DNA from: Phaffia rhodozyma
Taxonomy: Eukaryota; Basidiomycota; Tremellomycetes; Cystofilobasidiales; Mrakiaceae
Direction of reading: 5' to 3'
DNA length: 64,000 nt
NCBI GenBank assembly: GCA_014706385.1
Contig: JACGZH010000011.1
Span: 124,001-188,000, forward strand
Shown here: piece by piece, positions 35,422-47,562 of the stretch
Layout of the letters: every line of letters starts with the position of its first letter
Position numbering within the stretch: position 1 is the first letter of the stretch
Made by a program: the position numbers and the translations under genes
The notes under the pieces: model-generated
What the model saw: the letters and a program-made list of their open reading frames with translations, nothing else
Told to the model about the DNA's origin: nothing
Databases searched by the model: none

Positions 35422-36196
35422 TCGATATATAGACTCCAAACACTACACAGATTATAAGAGAGAGGGAGAGAAAGAGAGAGATTGAGATCAAAGAGACTAG
35501 GGAAAGACTGCGCACGGGAGAGGAGAGGAGAGGAGAGAGAGATAGGCTGGAGAGACTATAGAGAGAGATAGACACACACACACAGAGCAGAGGGAAGAGA
35601 AGGATCATCCCTCAGGCACACACGTTAGGCACACTCGTTAGGCAGCACTCAGGAACACACGCTAGCCACAGGCACCCAAGCCAGACACAGAAATAGAATC
35701 CCCCCCCAAAAAGGCAGCAGAGATCGCGATCAAACACTCGAAACAGAAACACAATCCGGGCACCAAGGCGTAATAGTTCAACCCTCTCGCCACACGGCCA
35801 CGGACACCGACGCGGGAACGATCACGATCATGATCACGCCCGACTGCGCACAGGCACCCCCATCCACCCACACCCCTTGGCGATGACGTCGATCGTCTGA
35901 AGCGTTCGTCGAGGTGGACGGCCAAAGAAGAAAAAACAAACAAAAAACAAACACACGACGTCATCGGTTTCAACCGAGCCCAACGGTTTGTGCCTTCAGC
36001 CGAGCGCAGCAGATCTCTCTTTAAAGTGCGTGCCTGTGCCCTTTTTTTCTTTCCCCCTTCTCTCCCTCTCTCTTCTCTTCTCTTTTCTTCCCTCATCAAT
36101 CCCCAGACCTTTTCCATCCACCCACTTGCTCATCCATCCATCCATCCATCCATCCATCCATCTCCACACTCACATACACACACACACACACTCACA

Positions 36197-38782
36197 ATGC
36201 AACACCACAGCCATCACCAACACGACAATTCAGACGCACAGACAATGACCTCGGTCTCGAGATCCCACAAGGCCGGTAGTACCATCAGCAGATCCCAGTC
36301 TCTGGTCAGTCTTTCTTTCCTAGGCGTTCTCATGATCCGTCCTGTTTTCTCCTATCAGCCTTTTTATACCTCTTTTCCTTCTCTCGTCATCAACCCCGCT
36401 CTTATCCACACCCACTGACCGAATGGCCTTGGTCTCTTCTCTCTCTCTCTCTCTATGTGTTCACACAATCCCGTCGCCTTCTTCGTCCCCCTCCCACAGA
36501 TCAAGAAGAACACCGCGTTGGCTGATTTCAAGCCTTCAGATCTTCTCATCGAGCGATTCACCGCTTGGAAACGGTTCGTATCTCAGCCCCACCTTCTTTC
36601 GCGTTCTCTCTTGCCCGCCACCCCTGGTCTGACGTGTTTGATTTACCCGGTCTGGCCTTTCTTGGTATCCGTCGCCTCGCGTATCCTTCGTCTACCCTCA
36701 GGATCACAAAGATGCTTATCGGTATGCTCTCTTCATCTTTTCTCTTCCCGCCCCCTTCCGTTTCCTCTTCTCTTTCTCCCATCTCTCACACCTTATCTCT
36801 CTCTCCCTCTCCTTTCTTTCCCTCTCTCTGTCTCCCTCTCCTCTTCTCCTCACAGCCTACTTTGAGGGAATCGCCGACATCGAGAACAACACCGCTAAAG
36901 AGTTGACCAAGCTCGGAGCCGTCATCCAAGTTCCCTTCCAGGCCGGAAACCAGTTTTTGGGAGAGGACGGTATCCAGGTTTGTCTTGTCTTGATTCTTTT
37001 TCCCTTCTCCCTTGCCCACTTGCTATCAACACGTCCATAGATTGACCCATATTTCCCTCCCTCCCTCCCTCCCTCCCTCCAGGACGTCTTCTACTCTGTT
37101 CGAGACAAGACCCGAGTGATCGCCGACTCGCACGCCTCGCTCGCAAAGACGGTCGAGGGTTCGATCGTCCAGCACCTCCAAAAGCTCCGAGCAGAGATCA
37201 AGGCTCACATCAAGAACGTCCAGAACGATACCGGCCGACTCGCCGCCACCGTCGCCAAGGAGCGAGAGCTCTCGACGAAGCACATCTCTGACCTCGCCAG
37301 AGCCATCACCATGCTCAAGAATACTCCCATGAACGTCGTTCCTAAGGATGACCCCTACGCCCAGAACACTGTGGTCCTCAAGCAGTTGCAGAAGCAGGTT
37401 AGTACAATCATCTCCATTTCCTCCGCCCACGATTTCCCCCTCTGTTTCTTCACTTTCAATTTCGCTTACTTCCAACCCTTTCCCCTTTCCCCTTTCCCCT
37501 CCCCCCCCCCCCTTTCCTCTAAACCTACGTTCTACCTCCCCAGGTCAACGAGGAGAACGCTTTGCAAAAGTCGATCATCATCATGCAGCAGAACTCTGCT
37601 CACTTTGAGGAGGGTATCGTCCGATCGATTCAGTCCGCCTGGTCGACGTTCGACGAGTGGCAGGGCCGAATGTCCGTCTCTGTCCAAGAGACCTGGAAGC
37701 ACCTCGGCGTCGCCATGGCCCAGATGGAGCCCGACAGAGAGTGGATCGCGTTCGCCGCCAGGAGCGACCACCTGTTGGACCCAGAGACCCCGCTCCGAAA
37801 CCCGGACCACATCGATTACCCCGGAAAGGACGACCCCTCGGTCGCCCCGGTCCACGTCGGTCTCCTCGAGCGAAAAAAGCGGTTCACAAAGACCTACAAA
37901 GAGTCCTACTACGTCCTCACCCCCGCCGGATACCTCCACGAATACTCCTCCTCCGACTCTTACTCTCACACCACCCCCGTCTTCTCGCTCTTCCTCCCGG
38001 CCTGCACGCTCGGTCCCCCCTCGACCTCGAACGCGTCCCGATCCCACAAGTTCCACATCGAAGGCAAGCGGTCGGCCGCTCCTACCCAATCCGCCGGTGG
38101 TCACATTCCGTTCAAGATTCCCGGCCAGAACGAGACCGCCTACACCTTTAGGAGCAGGTCCCATGATGAGATGATGGAGTGGTGGAACGATCTCCGCATG
38201 CTCGTCGCCCGGTACCTCGTCGCTTCCGAGCAGATGGAGAGGAGTGGCCCGGTCGCCGCCGCCGTCCGATCCGTCGGTTACCGATCAGAGGAGGAAGAGT
38301 CCGAGGACGGAGGCTCCTCCGTCGAGGACGAGGAAGAGTACGAGGAGAACCACTCGGTCCACGAGACCTCGGCCCAGGTGGTCGAGACTGACCAACACCC
38401 GGTCTCCCTCCACCAGGCCCCCCAGTACGCCCAGGCCGAGTCTTCCCACACCCACACCCACGCCGAGACCTCCCTCGCCCAGGCCACGAGCGGACTCGAG
38501 ATTGGTGCGAACGGATACCCGATCGAGAAGAAGCCCCAGCCGGATGTCCACAACTCTACCGCGCTCGGCCAGCCCATCACCTCGACCGGAGACTACCGAA
38601 CGGAGACCATCACCACCACCCACCACCCCGTGTCGACCGGTGAGGAGTCTTCCATCATCCAGCCCGCCGGTACCACCACTACCACCACCACCACTTCAGG
38701 CGATCACATCGACAACACCGATGCCGTCTCCCAGAAGGGTCTTCTCGGCCGATTCGCCGAGGGTATGGGTTTGAGCCGATGA
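36197..38782 (+). CDS. SLM1: Slm1-type PI(4,5)P2-binding protein (F-BAR plus PH)
   Basis: Slm1/Slm2 bind PI(4,5)P2 at the plasma membrane, associate with eisosomes and carry TORC2 signals to Ypk kinases. The start MQHHSHHQHDNSD at 36197 leads through short exons (LADFKPSDLLIERFTAWKR, ITKMLIAYFEGIADIENNTA) into the helical F-BAR-like domain (to about 37720; KELTKLGAVIQVPFQAG, AHFEEGIVRSIQSAWSTFDE). The PH domain is at about 37850-38210: HVGLLERKKRFTKTYKESYY, VLTPAGYLHEY, FRSRSHDEMMEWWNDLRMLV. The C-terminus is acidic (EEEESEDG, EDEEEYEEN), then His/Thr-rich, ending GLLGRFAEGMGLSR. Introns are strongly pyrimidine-rich. Codons favour C in the third position (GTC, CTC, ATC, GCC) far more than in IML1 or the transporters, suggesting high expression. 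Confidence 0.92.
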
Positions 38783-39721
38783 TTCCATCGTTTCTTTTTA
38801 ATCCCTCTCTCTCTCTCGCTTGTCTGCTTTTTTGATTTCATGTCTGCACCGGTCGTCTCAATCTTGATCAACCGTCTTGTTCGTTCGTCCTTTGGATCTG
38901 CTCTTCTTGTTCTCTTGTCTTGTTCTCGACATCTCCCTTATAATCATGAACCAACCTCTCTACCTACATAGTTAATTAATTCTGTAGTCCTTTCTTGATC
39001 TCTATCGTGGTCTCGAACGCTTGTTTCGTTTATCTGTTCGTTTCCTCTTTCCCTTTGTCTTGCTCTATAGTTTATAATCAGTATGGATTCTCTTCTTTGA
39101 TCGTTCCCGTCTCGAGAGGCGACGCAAACAAGAAAAACAAAGAAAACCCTACGCCAAACCTGTCTGATTGAAAGCTGATCGTTCGCTTTCAGCTTTAGGG
39201 GGTTGGCTTTCGTTTTTTAAACTGACGATGATGATGATGATGATCTTCCCAACCCCGCAGACGTCAAGAGGATTGATCAGAGGTGATGTCCCTATTCCCC
39301 GGGAGGAGGTGTTGGATTAGCAAAAGCAAAAGCGAAGCGAAACGACCAACAGGACTGATATAGAGGCGCGACGATCATTAAGATTATATAGCAGGAGTCC
39401 GAGGAAAGCAACCCAACCGAACCGGACCGGACCGCAATGATGATGATGATGATGATAAGAAAACAAGTAGAGGGCAACGTGAAACTAGTTACACAAGGGA
39501 TCCCGGCAAACAGGAGCAAGATAGGACCGTATGGTTCCAGAAGACCAAGCGAGCCAGTATGATCCTTTGAAACAAGATTAAAAAAATAATATTAAAGAAT
39601 AAAGACAATATAACGCAAAACCTGAAAACACGGAAACTATATGATACTATATGTCCCAGAAAGCAGCGCTGAGAGGCAGAACGAGAAAAAAAAGTGGAGA
39701 GCAGAAGGGGAGGAAGAAGAA

Positions 39722-39753
<32 letters not shown>

Positions 39754-40068
39754 AAAAGCTGGTACGTACTCGACCCAAGATGGTCCATCTAAACTATGTC
39801 CGTCCGAGTCTATGATACCTATCGAGTGTCCTTGTGAGAACATGAAACCGAGTTGAATGAAACCGACATGAGAAGAGTACGTGTCTACACATATGTGTCC
39901 GTGTGTATGGAAAAGTGAGAGCGAAAAGTGTGACGAGAGAGATAGGTGTGTGGTTTGATCGTTGCACGAAGAACGAAGAATAGGAACCAACAGGCCTGAT
40001 CGAGGGAGCATCAAGTTTTATTTATTTATTTATTTTATTTTAATAATCAATATTTTGTTAACACAACA
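38783..40068. other. Intergenic, convergent SLM1 / aspartic protease
   Basis: It holds the T-rich SLM1 3' region (38790-39070), GATGAT trinucleotide runs (39226-39243 and 39437-39456), an AAAG run (39720-39755) and a TTTA run (40016-40040) close to the protease stop. No gene-like frame was seen. Confidence 0.6.
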
Positions 40069-43000
40069 TCACTTCCCACTCCCATCCTCTCGATGAGGCT
40101 CCGAAGTGAACATAGCCGATAGCGGGGATCGACCGAGGATCGTCCCTATCGACGATCTATTCTGAGAGGAAAGCCTCGAATTTGTGTTTCGATGTGACGG
40201 GGGATTCGATACGTCTTTGTTGATGTCGTTGCCGGCGGTATCATCAGAGGAGAGTGTCGAAGAGGAAGAAGAAGAAGAAGAAGAAGAAGGAAGAGACGTG
40301 AAAGTGGGAGAAGAAAGTTCAGAGTTCCAGATCAAGGGCGAGCCGGAAGATGAACCGGTTGGTTCACATCTACTCTGTCGAGCTTCCCGTCGAGTCCTCA
40401 AGATCTCTGACGCCGCATCCGAAGCCGACACCTTTTTCGCACCGGCGCTCAAATCTCCATTCAAAGCCGAAAGGTTTCTTGCGCTCATCCCTGCGCTTGC
40501 ACCCGGCCCCGTTCGTTCCTTTGACGACGGCCGGGTCCCAGAACCATCGTCCTGTATTCTCCATCGTCCACTAGCCTGTGAGATTCCCGGGCCGGTGTCG
40601 GAATAGAGATCTCCAACGTCGGTCATCGTCGGCGCTGACGTTCCATCGATTCCCATCTCGACATCATCCGCATCTTCGAATCCTCCTCCCAATAGCGAAG
40701 ATGACCCTCGTTTCAGCACCGATAGTCTGATGGTCTCTACCGGACCGTCTGCACCGGGACTGACGACGCCGGTGGCACCGGTACCTTCTCCGCCATTGCC
40801 GCCACCGTTCTCAACCTCGGTGTAGAGCGGCGCGGCTGTTGAAAAGTAAGAGCCCACACTGCGTTCACTCTGATAAGACACCGTTCGCTTCTTGGATTCG
40901 GTATGGATGAATGCCGCATCCGGCGAGGTCAGTGCAGGCGTATAGTGGACTTCGGAGGACGATGATCCATCTGGCGGAAGCCGATTGAATTTCATCTCGC
41001 GTCTCAAGCGACGTTTCATAACAAAGAAAAGCCATGCGAATCTAAGTTTGAACGACAAAACACTTCATGTTAGAGGTCTTGATCGTCCTGCTGCTAAAGA
41101 TGGTGCGCTCCTCGCTTTTGTATATCCTGATCTATTCAAATAATGTAAGATCACACTTACATTGCCAAACCCAAGCAGACGACACAGCCAACGGCGAGGC
41201 CTACGATCCCAGCCGTGTTCAACGCCCTATCAGAATCTTGTGGTTTTGTCGATCCCGTAGCCGAATGAGCCCCACTTGTCGTGCCCGAACCTGGGGCAAT
41301 CTCCTGTTCGAGTACACGGACACGTTGAAACTCTTCAACGGCGCTAGACATGTTCGCCGTCAATGAATAAAGAGAGAGCTGAGGCATTTGCCATGCCCCC
41401 GTTTGAGTATAGGAAGGACCAGACAGGACGGTATCTGATGGAGAAAAAGATTCTTGTTTTCAATGAGCGGCTCCAGTAGGCTTGCAGCGACGAGGTATCG
41501 CACTTACAGACATTCCGCATAAAGGCAGCACCGAGGACACTTTTCAAGTTTTCACCAAAGTCAGCATTCTGAATGTATGTCAAACGAAGCAAAGAAAAAA
41601 AAGGACAACCTTTTGGACTTACATGTCTCCCTTTCCGGCTAACGCAGCAGGTGTTATATACTGTAAATTTCCCTGGAAAGAGAAGACGCCGCCAATAAAA
41701 CCAGCCAACATTTTGAGCGCCTGTCTTTCAAATTGAGAACCGATTTGCGGAACAAAAAAACAGCTCACTATGCAGGTCTGGTGAGTCGAGTCTCCTGAGG
41801 TATATCCTGATAGATCTACTACGGATACGAGGAGGCAACGATGAGAGCGCAAGTGAGTAGACAGTCCAAGGGAAAAGCTCCAAAAAATGGAAGGGTTCGT
41901 ACACGGATGAATTGGAAAGGTGCCGATGGTGGATAGGGTGATTGTCATTTGGATTGCTGTAGTGCATGGTATATAGTCTGTGGGGTTCGATAGTGATCAA
42001 TCGTCAGAACAGACCACACTTCATGACAGGAAGGCAAAGGGAACGAACAATTTCCATCCGATGCCGGCTGTTGACCTTGACTACCATAGATAGCATCTAG
42101 CAGATCTCGGTTGCTTGTGTATATGTTTTGTGCTCCAGAGTCCTAAAAAGAAGTAAATGGTTCACTCGTCAGTCGAGTCAATTTTGTCGATCGGCCTCTG
42201 ATAGGTTCCGACAACTGGCGGATTCAGAGTTAGGAAAGAAAGGGAGTGAATGGTATGCTCACCAGGATAGCAACCGGCCAAGCGTTGCCTGGTAATCTAC
42301 TTTGCCCCATAGCTATCTTAACCTCTTTCCCCGAGACACCATCTATCACAGAAATTGAACGAACAGGAACTCTCCAGAATAACGGCTGACCTGTTGGTCC
42401 TTCGATTATTGAACTCCATGTCATAGAACCCTGACATGACGCGTCACATATCGACGGAAGGTGAGATCTGACGCCCAACTGGGAGGGAATCCTTGGATCC
42501 GACGGCCGAGCTAGGGATAGTGAGATGAAGGAGGTTGTGTTTGAATTTGTTGGATCTTTGGAACCATCGAACAGCCCTCGGGAAGAAAGGTCTTCTGATT
42601 GTTGACGACGACGACGGCGGCGGCGCCGGCTCGAAGGGTATAACCAGTAGTCTTGTGATGGGTCGGTGACGGGGAAAGGAGGAATCTCAATATTGGACAA
42701 CGGACCTAGGTTCCAGGGAGATTGGCTTAAGGTGTTTGCGATCTGATAGTGTATTGTCATTTCAATTTGTTCATTCAAGAAACACAAATATAAGGGGTTT
42801 CAATACTTGTTTCGACCTAAATGGAGAATGACAAGGATCTTGGCCGGCTTACGATCGAATTTCCAGGTAGAGATAGGCCCATGACTCCAGAATACGCTCC
42901 GTTTCTCATATCCTGGTTTACGACATCGTAGGCGGCGGCTGATTAATATTCATCAAGAAGAAGAACATACAATCCAATGCGGTCAGACAGGATGAAGACA

Positions 43001-43897
43001 AAAAGTAATGTAAAGAGCTAAGCATTTTCGTACCGAATGCTGGTTGTATCAACGTAAAAACAATCGTGTTTAATATCACGAATGGCTTCAGGTAGAACAA
43101 GGGAAACACTTGAAGAATGGCTGACCTTGTCGAGGAACCTTCCTACCGGCGAACTCCATCTGGTCCCAAAACACGCGTCCCTTGATCGTTCCGCTAACAT
43201 AGTCAATCGAGAAATCCGTATCCTAAACGGCAGAGGGTATACGAAAAAAGAGTTGTATACATATGACGCGAACAAAGTCCTACAGATATCAACGTAATGA
43301 ACAACGCAAGAGTAACAGAGGACGACGAACAGCATCCATAGATGTGGAGGAGCTCGAAGGATTATACAAGTGCACGTTTTGACAGCTTGAACTTGTACAA
43401 CTCGAGGAAGCCAACCACTAGACAATCATGAAGAAAAGATTTGTGAAAGAGAACTCAGTCTATGTAAACATTCTCGAGAGTATTGAGTGATCCCAAGAGA
43501 AGCGTCAGAGACAAGAACGCACTAGATCAGATGAACCAGTGTCGACCTGGACCATATAACTGGTTCCTCCTATGCTCACAGGCAACGTGTAGTAACTAGA
43601 TTTGCGTCGGAGAGACAAGACAGCGAGGACAACAGGACCAACATGAGACATGACATTGTTTTCAGAAAAGTAGCAGATGTTGTGAGCTCAGGCATACCGC
43701 CAGCCGAGGCATTTAAAGAAGTGTCAAAAAAGAAAGAAGAACGAAAACATAACTGACACGCCCGTACTAGTGCTTGTTAATGTCAAGTCCAAAACCACAG
43801 GTTTGTTCCAGTCGGATACGTCTGCTCTCGGTGAGACCGAGTCTCTCTGTGTTAAATGTCTCGAAGGAAGAGGGGAAGGAATATTATTGAGAAGCAT
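40069..43897 (-). CDS. Membrane-anchored pepsin-type aspartic protease
   Basis: An A1-family protease with about ten introns. The N-terminal lobe has SYYTLPVSIGGTSYMVQV then DTGSSDL (first catalytic Asp codon at about 43541) continuing into WLASSSC, and FSIDYVSGTIKGRVFWDQME. The C-terminal lobe has the second catalytic motif AILDSGAQN (about 42140, split by an intron), FPIHP, GYTSGDS and the closing ILGAAFMRNVYTVLSG-type segment. An Arg run of eight (about 42608-42632) is inserted in the lobe-connecting region. After the protease domain come a spacer, one transmembrane helix (TAGIVGLAVGCVVCLGLA then FAWLFFV, split by an intron near 41050-41160), a basic stop-transfer stretch (MKRRLRRE) and a cytosolic tail of about 310 Ser/Gly-rich residues. 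The 5' exon with a signal peptide was not found; 43897 is the first ATG of the first clear exon. Confidence 0.82.
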
Positions 43898-44574
43898 GGA
43901 CGGGTGGGAGGTGGTTGGCATGTCGATATGCCGGTCTGTCAAATCATCTGGTTGTTGCCCAGGAAGTGATCGGTGCGAGTTCCTCTTTCTTCTGATCTTA
44001 CCTTTGGTGCTGTCTGTTGATCAATTTTCCACGGTTTGTCTCTCTGTCTTCTTTCTAATTCTTTCCCTTTTTCTCTACCTTCTCTATGTTTTCTTTCACA
44101 TTTGCTTCTTATTCTTTCTATTCTTCGTTGAACTCGCGATCGCGAAGGAGATAGACAGATCAGGTGAGACTGTACTGGTTCTGATGAGTGACCGATGGTA
44201 CAGATTTCCGACCTTGTAAGACCTCGAGTCGAGGAAGGGGTTTCCCTCCGAACAAGCCGATGCTGGTGCCGACGCCAAGGCCAAGTTCCCCGGTCCCCGA
44301 TAATCCGGGTTAGTGCCGGTTTGTCACATTTAGTCGATCTTCGAAGATGTACAGTCCCATTCGTCCATCCATTTATATATATCGGACGCAACGATTGTTA
44401 CATGTTACATATGTGTATGCCAATTAAGTTTTCATCATCGGTAGATGAACATGCATAGAGCACACAGAAATACAACTTTGTTCACAGCCACGACATGAAG
44501 AATGAAAAATAAGAAATAGACAACCTCGAATTGAACACAGATGAAGATGATTCTCTGGAGAGTCGGGACGACAA
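43898..44574. other. Region between oxygenase and aspartic protease
   Basis: It should contain the promoter, leader and possibly a missing first exon (signal peptide) of the protease. A plus-strand frame here translates to hydrophobic low-complexity sequence but looks like the complement of purine-rich noncoding DNA. I could not identify a convincing first exon. Confidence 0.4.
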
Positions 44575-46804
44575 TCAAGTCCAGTACTTGACCTTGATTC
44601 CAGCAACATCAGTCTGGAAGTTGACTCCACCTTTGGCGGTGTTTCCACTTGAAATCGTTTGTTGGTATCGTTCCTGCTGGTTTCGCGAAAAGATATGTTT
44701 CTGTCGTTCGGCTATTAAGAACAATACATGAACAACACGATTAATCTGTGAAGTCACAGCTCTTTGAACTATCAGCCATAAAATGATGTTATGGCCACTC
44801 ACCAACCCAAGCTGTAGGAGGTTGACGCGGAAAACGATAGAAATGCTCAGAAACACAAATCATAAACAAGTTGATAGAACGCACATCTGCCTGAAAACAG
44901 CAAGAAAAGGCTTACTTTTGACGGTAATGGGGGTTTCCTTCTCTCCCTGCTGCGCAACTCTGTCATATACCCCTTCCGCACTCAATACCGGGCTTTTCTC
45001 CACAACCTCGACCAAGACATCGTTATTAGGTCTGACGAAATACAAAACACCTAATCGATCGAAAGATGCTTGGTCAGGCGGAGGAGAAACCACTCGGTGG
45101 ACGCTCGACTTGAGATACTCTCCACTGAGGATCTGCAGGGTGTCGGCGATGTTGACAGTGATCTTGAAGCAATAATTCGAGCGACAACATCATATGTCAG
45201 GTTTCATTTATCTCAAGAAACAGAAAGCCTCGGCTTGTAGAAATTGACTCACAGACCCAGGGAGAGGCTTGACCCATTGCCATTCGTTGTCTCCGCCGAG
45301 TACTTGTAGAGCAGCCACAGGCTGCCTGAAAAGAAGGGTGACGGATCCCAAATCGCTAAAATATGCACTCGTCGTATTCATCAGTCGATTGAATAAAAAC
45401 AACGACGATTTTGAAAACGAAAACTCACGTATGACCGCCAGAGTATAGCCCATTGGCTTTCGCGTTCTCTTCGGACGACCGGGCTTTGTATTTCATGTAT
45501 CTCAAGTCTGTACAACTCAAAAGTTTCGGCGTCTATCATTAGATATTGCTAATCTTGATCAAAGAAGTAGAAAAAAACAGAAATGACGAACGATCTTCAG
45601 AATTCTGGTCATAGCGGTGTCGCTTGACAAAGTATTCTTGATCCTGTCGTGGCAGAAGAGAACAATATGTTTTTTCAAACGATGCACTTCATAAGACTCA
45701 GATAGAACGATGAACCAGTATGATCACTTACCTCGAGCTCGAGAACGATGGCGAAGATGACCAACAGCTTCTCTATGATTTGAGTGTGGATTCTCTACAA
45801 AAAACGAAACGGCCGAATTCTATCCTAGCGAATATACAACGGAACAAATGATGGTAGAAATTCACCTTTCCGAAATCGACCACACTATCCCAGTTATCTC
45901 TGATAGGCTGAGGGTGGTTTTTATGCCAATCCTTGAATTGCTCCGTGAACTTGGGAATGTTGTAAACCTCAACATTGCTTCGCCTCTGGAATCCATTAGC
46001 GCCGGCCCTGTTTTCCCGTCGAACAAACAGATTTCTTTAGTCCCAGTTGGCTTATGTAAAGATGAAGGAGTCAAAACTTCTTACTGGTTCTTGAAATGAG
46101 GAAGTTCAGGGCCCTGTAGATCCCGAACAAGAAGAAAACACGATAGTTAAGTTTGACGGTCTTTCCATCACGAGGGTAATCATACTGTCTTTGGGGGTCT
46201 CTCACAGTGTACCCATTATATCCTGTTGAAAAATAATAAGATGTGGGATGAGATCAAAACTTCGAGAAGGTGGTTGTTTGTAAGTGCTGAGCAGAATAAG
46301 GGTTCTTACCTCCATTCGCATGATCTGCTGCAAACTTTGCTTTTTCCTCGAACGGAAGGTCGAATACCTGTTTGCCCAAGGCAAATTGGTTGTCGACTTC
46401 CTCCTGAGCGAACCCGAAGTTTACGATATAGAAAAAGCCCTGTTTTAAATGATGAGAGTGTATGCGATCGCATCAATATCTTGCTGCATTGCTGACTGAT
46501 CGGAAAGAAAAAAAGAAATGATGCTTACAACGTTGTGAACCGCATCATTGAGCTGTTTGGCAAGAGCTTCTTTGCCTCCCGGTTGATCGAAAGTCGATAG
46601 GTCAAGAGAAACCAGATCGGCCCAATTGACTGGCAATCAAAAGCAACGCAAGACATCGAATCAGACGGGCTTTCAGCAGCACGCCAGTCAAGGAAGAGAA
46701 AGATTAAACATACCATTCTCCTTGGTCTCGGGCAAGGTAGAGTACGGATGCTCTTTGGTACCGTAAATCTGACTGGGTTGAACGTTTGCAGTAGTTTCGG
46801 ACAT
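44575..46804 (-). CDS. 2-oxoglutarate/Fe(II)-dependent oxygenase, isopenicillin N synthase-like
   Basis: The family uses Fe(II), O2 and usually 2-oxoglutarate to oxidise small molecules in the cytosol. The start MSETTANVQPSQIYG at 46804 is preceded by TATATAAG (46883-46890). In order: the non-haem N-terminal region (WADLVSLDLSTFDQPGG, GFFYIVNFGFAQEEVDNQ, FDLPFEEKAKF), NVEVYNIPKFTEQF, a helical core, then the iron site: GGHTDLGSVTLLF (His and Asp; about 45345-45385) and the distal His in SSVHRVVSPPP (about 45080-45105). The arginine expected to bind the 2-oxoglutarate carboxylate is in DRLGVLYF, where the usual Ser of R-x-S is Gly. The protein ends KVKYWT. About nine introns. Substrate unknown. 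It diverges from a transporter gene 758 bp away. Confidence 0.88.
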
Positions 46805-47562
46805 GTTGAACGGGACTGAGTTGTAGAATATATGGGTAGAGAAGATATGGATTGAGAAACAGACGACAAGTATCGTACGATGCTTATATACTCTCTTACA
46901 ACGCTGACAAAGAACCAACATAAATGGTGATCGCTAGCATGTTCGTTGATGTCCGACGAAATCCAAAGCTAGACAAAAGCATAGGAGTTGTCCGATGAGA
47001 TTGAAGATGGTTTTTCCGAGTCGATCTGACCAAATCCCCGAGCGAGATTGCGTTTTGTGTTTTTATCTATCGCTCATGCCCGACAGATAAGATAAGAAGA
47101 TGTCGTCCGTCGGAATTTACCACTAGTCTTCGCCTTCTATTCACCTTTACCTGACCATGGTCGATGATGACTTTGACTGCTCAAGCACGTCAGCAAGTAA
47201 AAAAACTATGTCGGCATTTTTCTTCCGGGCCTTGAACAACGTTTTCCGTCTGAAGTTTATCGGTTAAAGAAGGAGATGTCAATGGACGGATCCCGATGAT
47301 TGACTCATCCGTCAGTTTGGTATTGACATATGAAAGATAATTAGCCGGAAATAGATGGCTTGCTTGGTCAGAAATCGACACCATAATGGACCAAACTAGA
47401 GTCTTACGAATTCAAAGTCATCTGTGCTTCAAGGGTCTTTGTATGTCTAGAACATTATGTATAAGATGGAAGATAAAAACTTGGTCGATTTTGACATGAT
47501 GAGTTGGATTTGTCGCTACTTTCAATCTTTTCTCACTCACTATCCTCGAGCGACTTTGCATC
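46805..47562. promoter_or_regulatory. Divergent promoter with GATA cluster and Gcn4-like site
   Basis: The gap lies between the divergent oxygenase and transporter starts. It holds GATAAGATAAG (47086-47096), an inverted TTATC (47063-47067), single GATAA elements at 47336-47340 and 47472-47476, and TGACTCA (47301-47307). GATA factors of the AreA/Gat1 type and Gcn4 bind such motifs in fungi and control nitrogen-source and amino-acid responses. TATATAAG on the minus strand (46883-46890) lies about 80 bp before the oxygenase ATG. The sites are seen; function is inferred. Confidence 0.5.

Larger units (their letters stand above)
34934..36196. repeat. 1.26 kb simple-sequence island upstream of SLM1
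   Basis: It starts directly at the stop codon of the LARP7-like gene with GTGAGTGA-type repeats (to about 34992). Purine-only AG tracts follow (35030-35280 and 35440-35560) containing the two minisatellites listed separately, then a CA-rich part (35560-35700), a more complex stretch (35700-36000) that should hold the SLM1 promoter, pyrimidine-rich sequence (36040-36120), CATC repeats (36131-36163) and a CA run (36173-36192) ending just before the SLM1 start. No coding frame beyond low-complexity translation was seen. Confidence 0.85.

Noticed and set aside
35219..35608. 129-codon minus-strand frame of Ser/Leu/Val/Cys repeats
   Set aside because: It is a translation of the minisatellite and AG/CA tracts, not a real protein.
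37532..38164. 210-codon minus-strand frame opposite SLM1
   Set aside because: Mirror of strongly C-biased codons on the SLM1 strand; no independent signal.
39637..40014. Minus-strand frame rich in Ser/Phe
   Set aside because: Phe/Leu/Ser runs come from the AAAG repeat read on the opposite strand.
43770..44219. 149-codon plus-strand frame with a hydrophobic stretch
   Set aside because: It overlaps the first clear protease exon on the other strand, and the hydrophobic part is T-rich low complexity.
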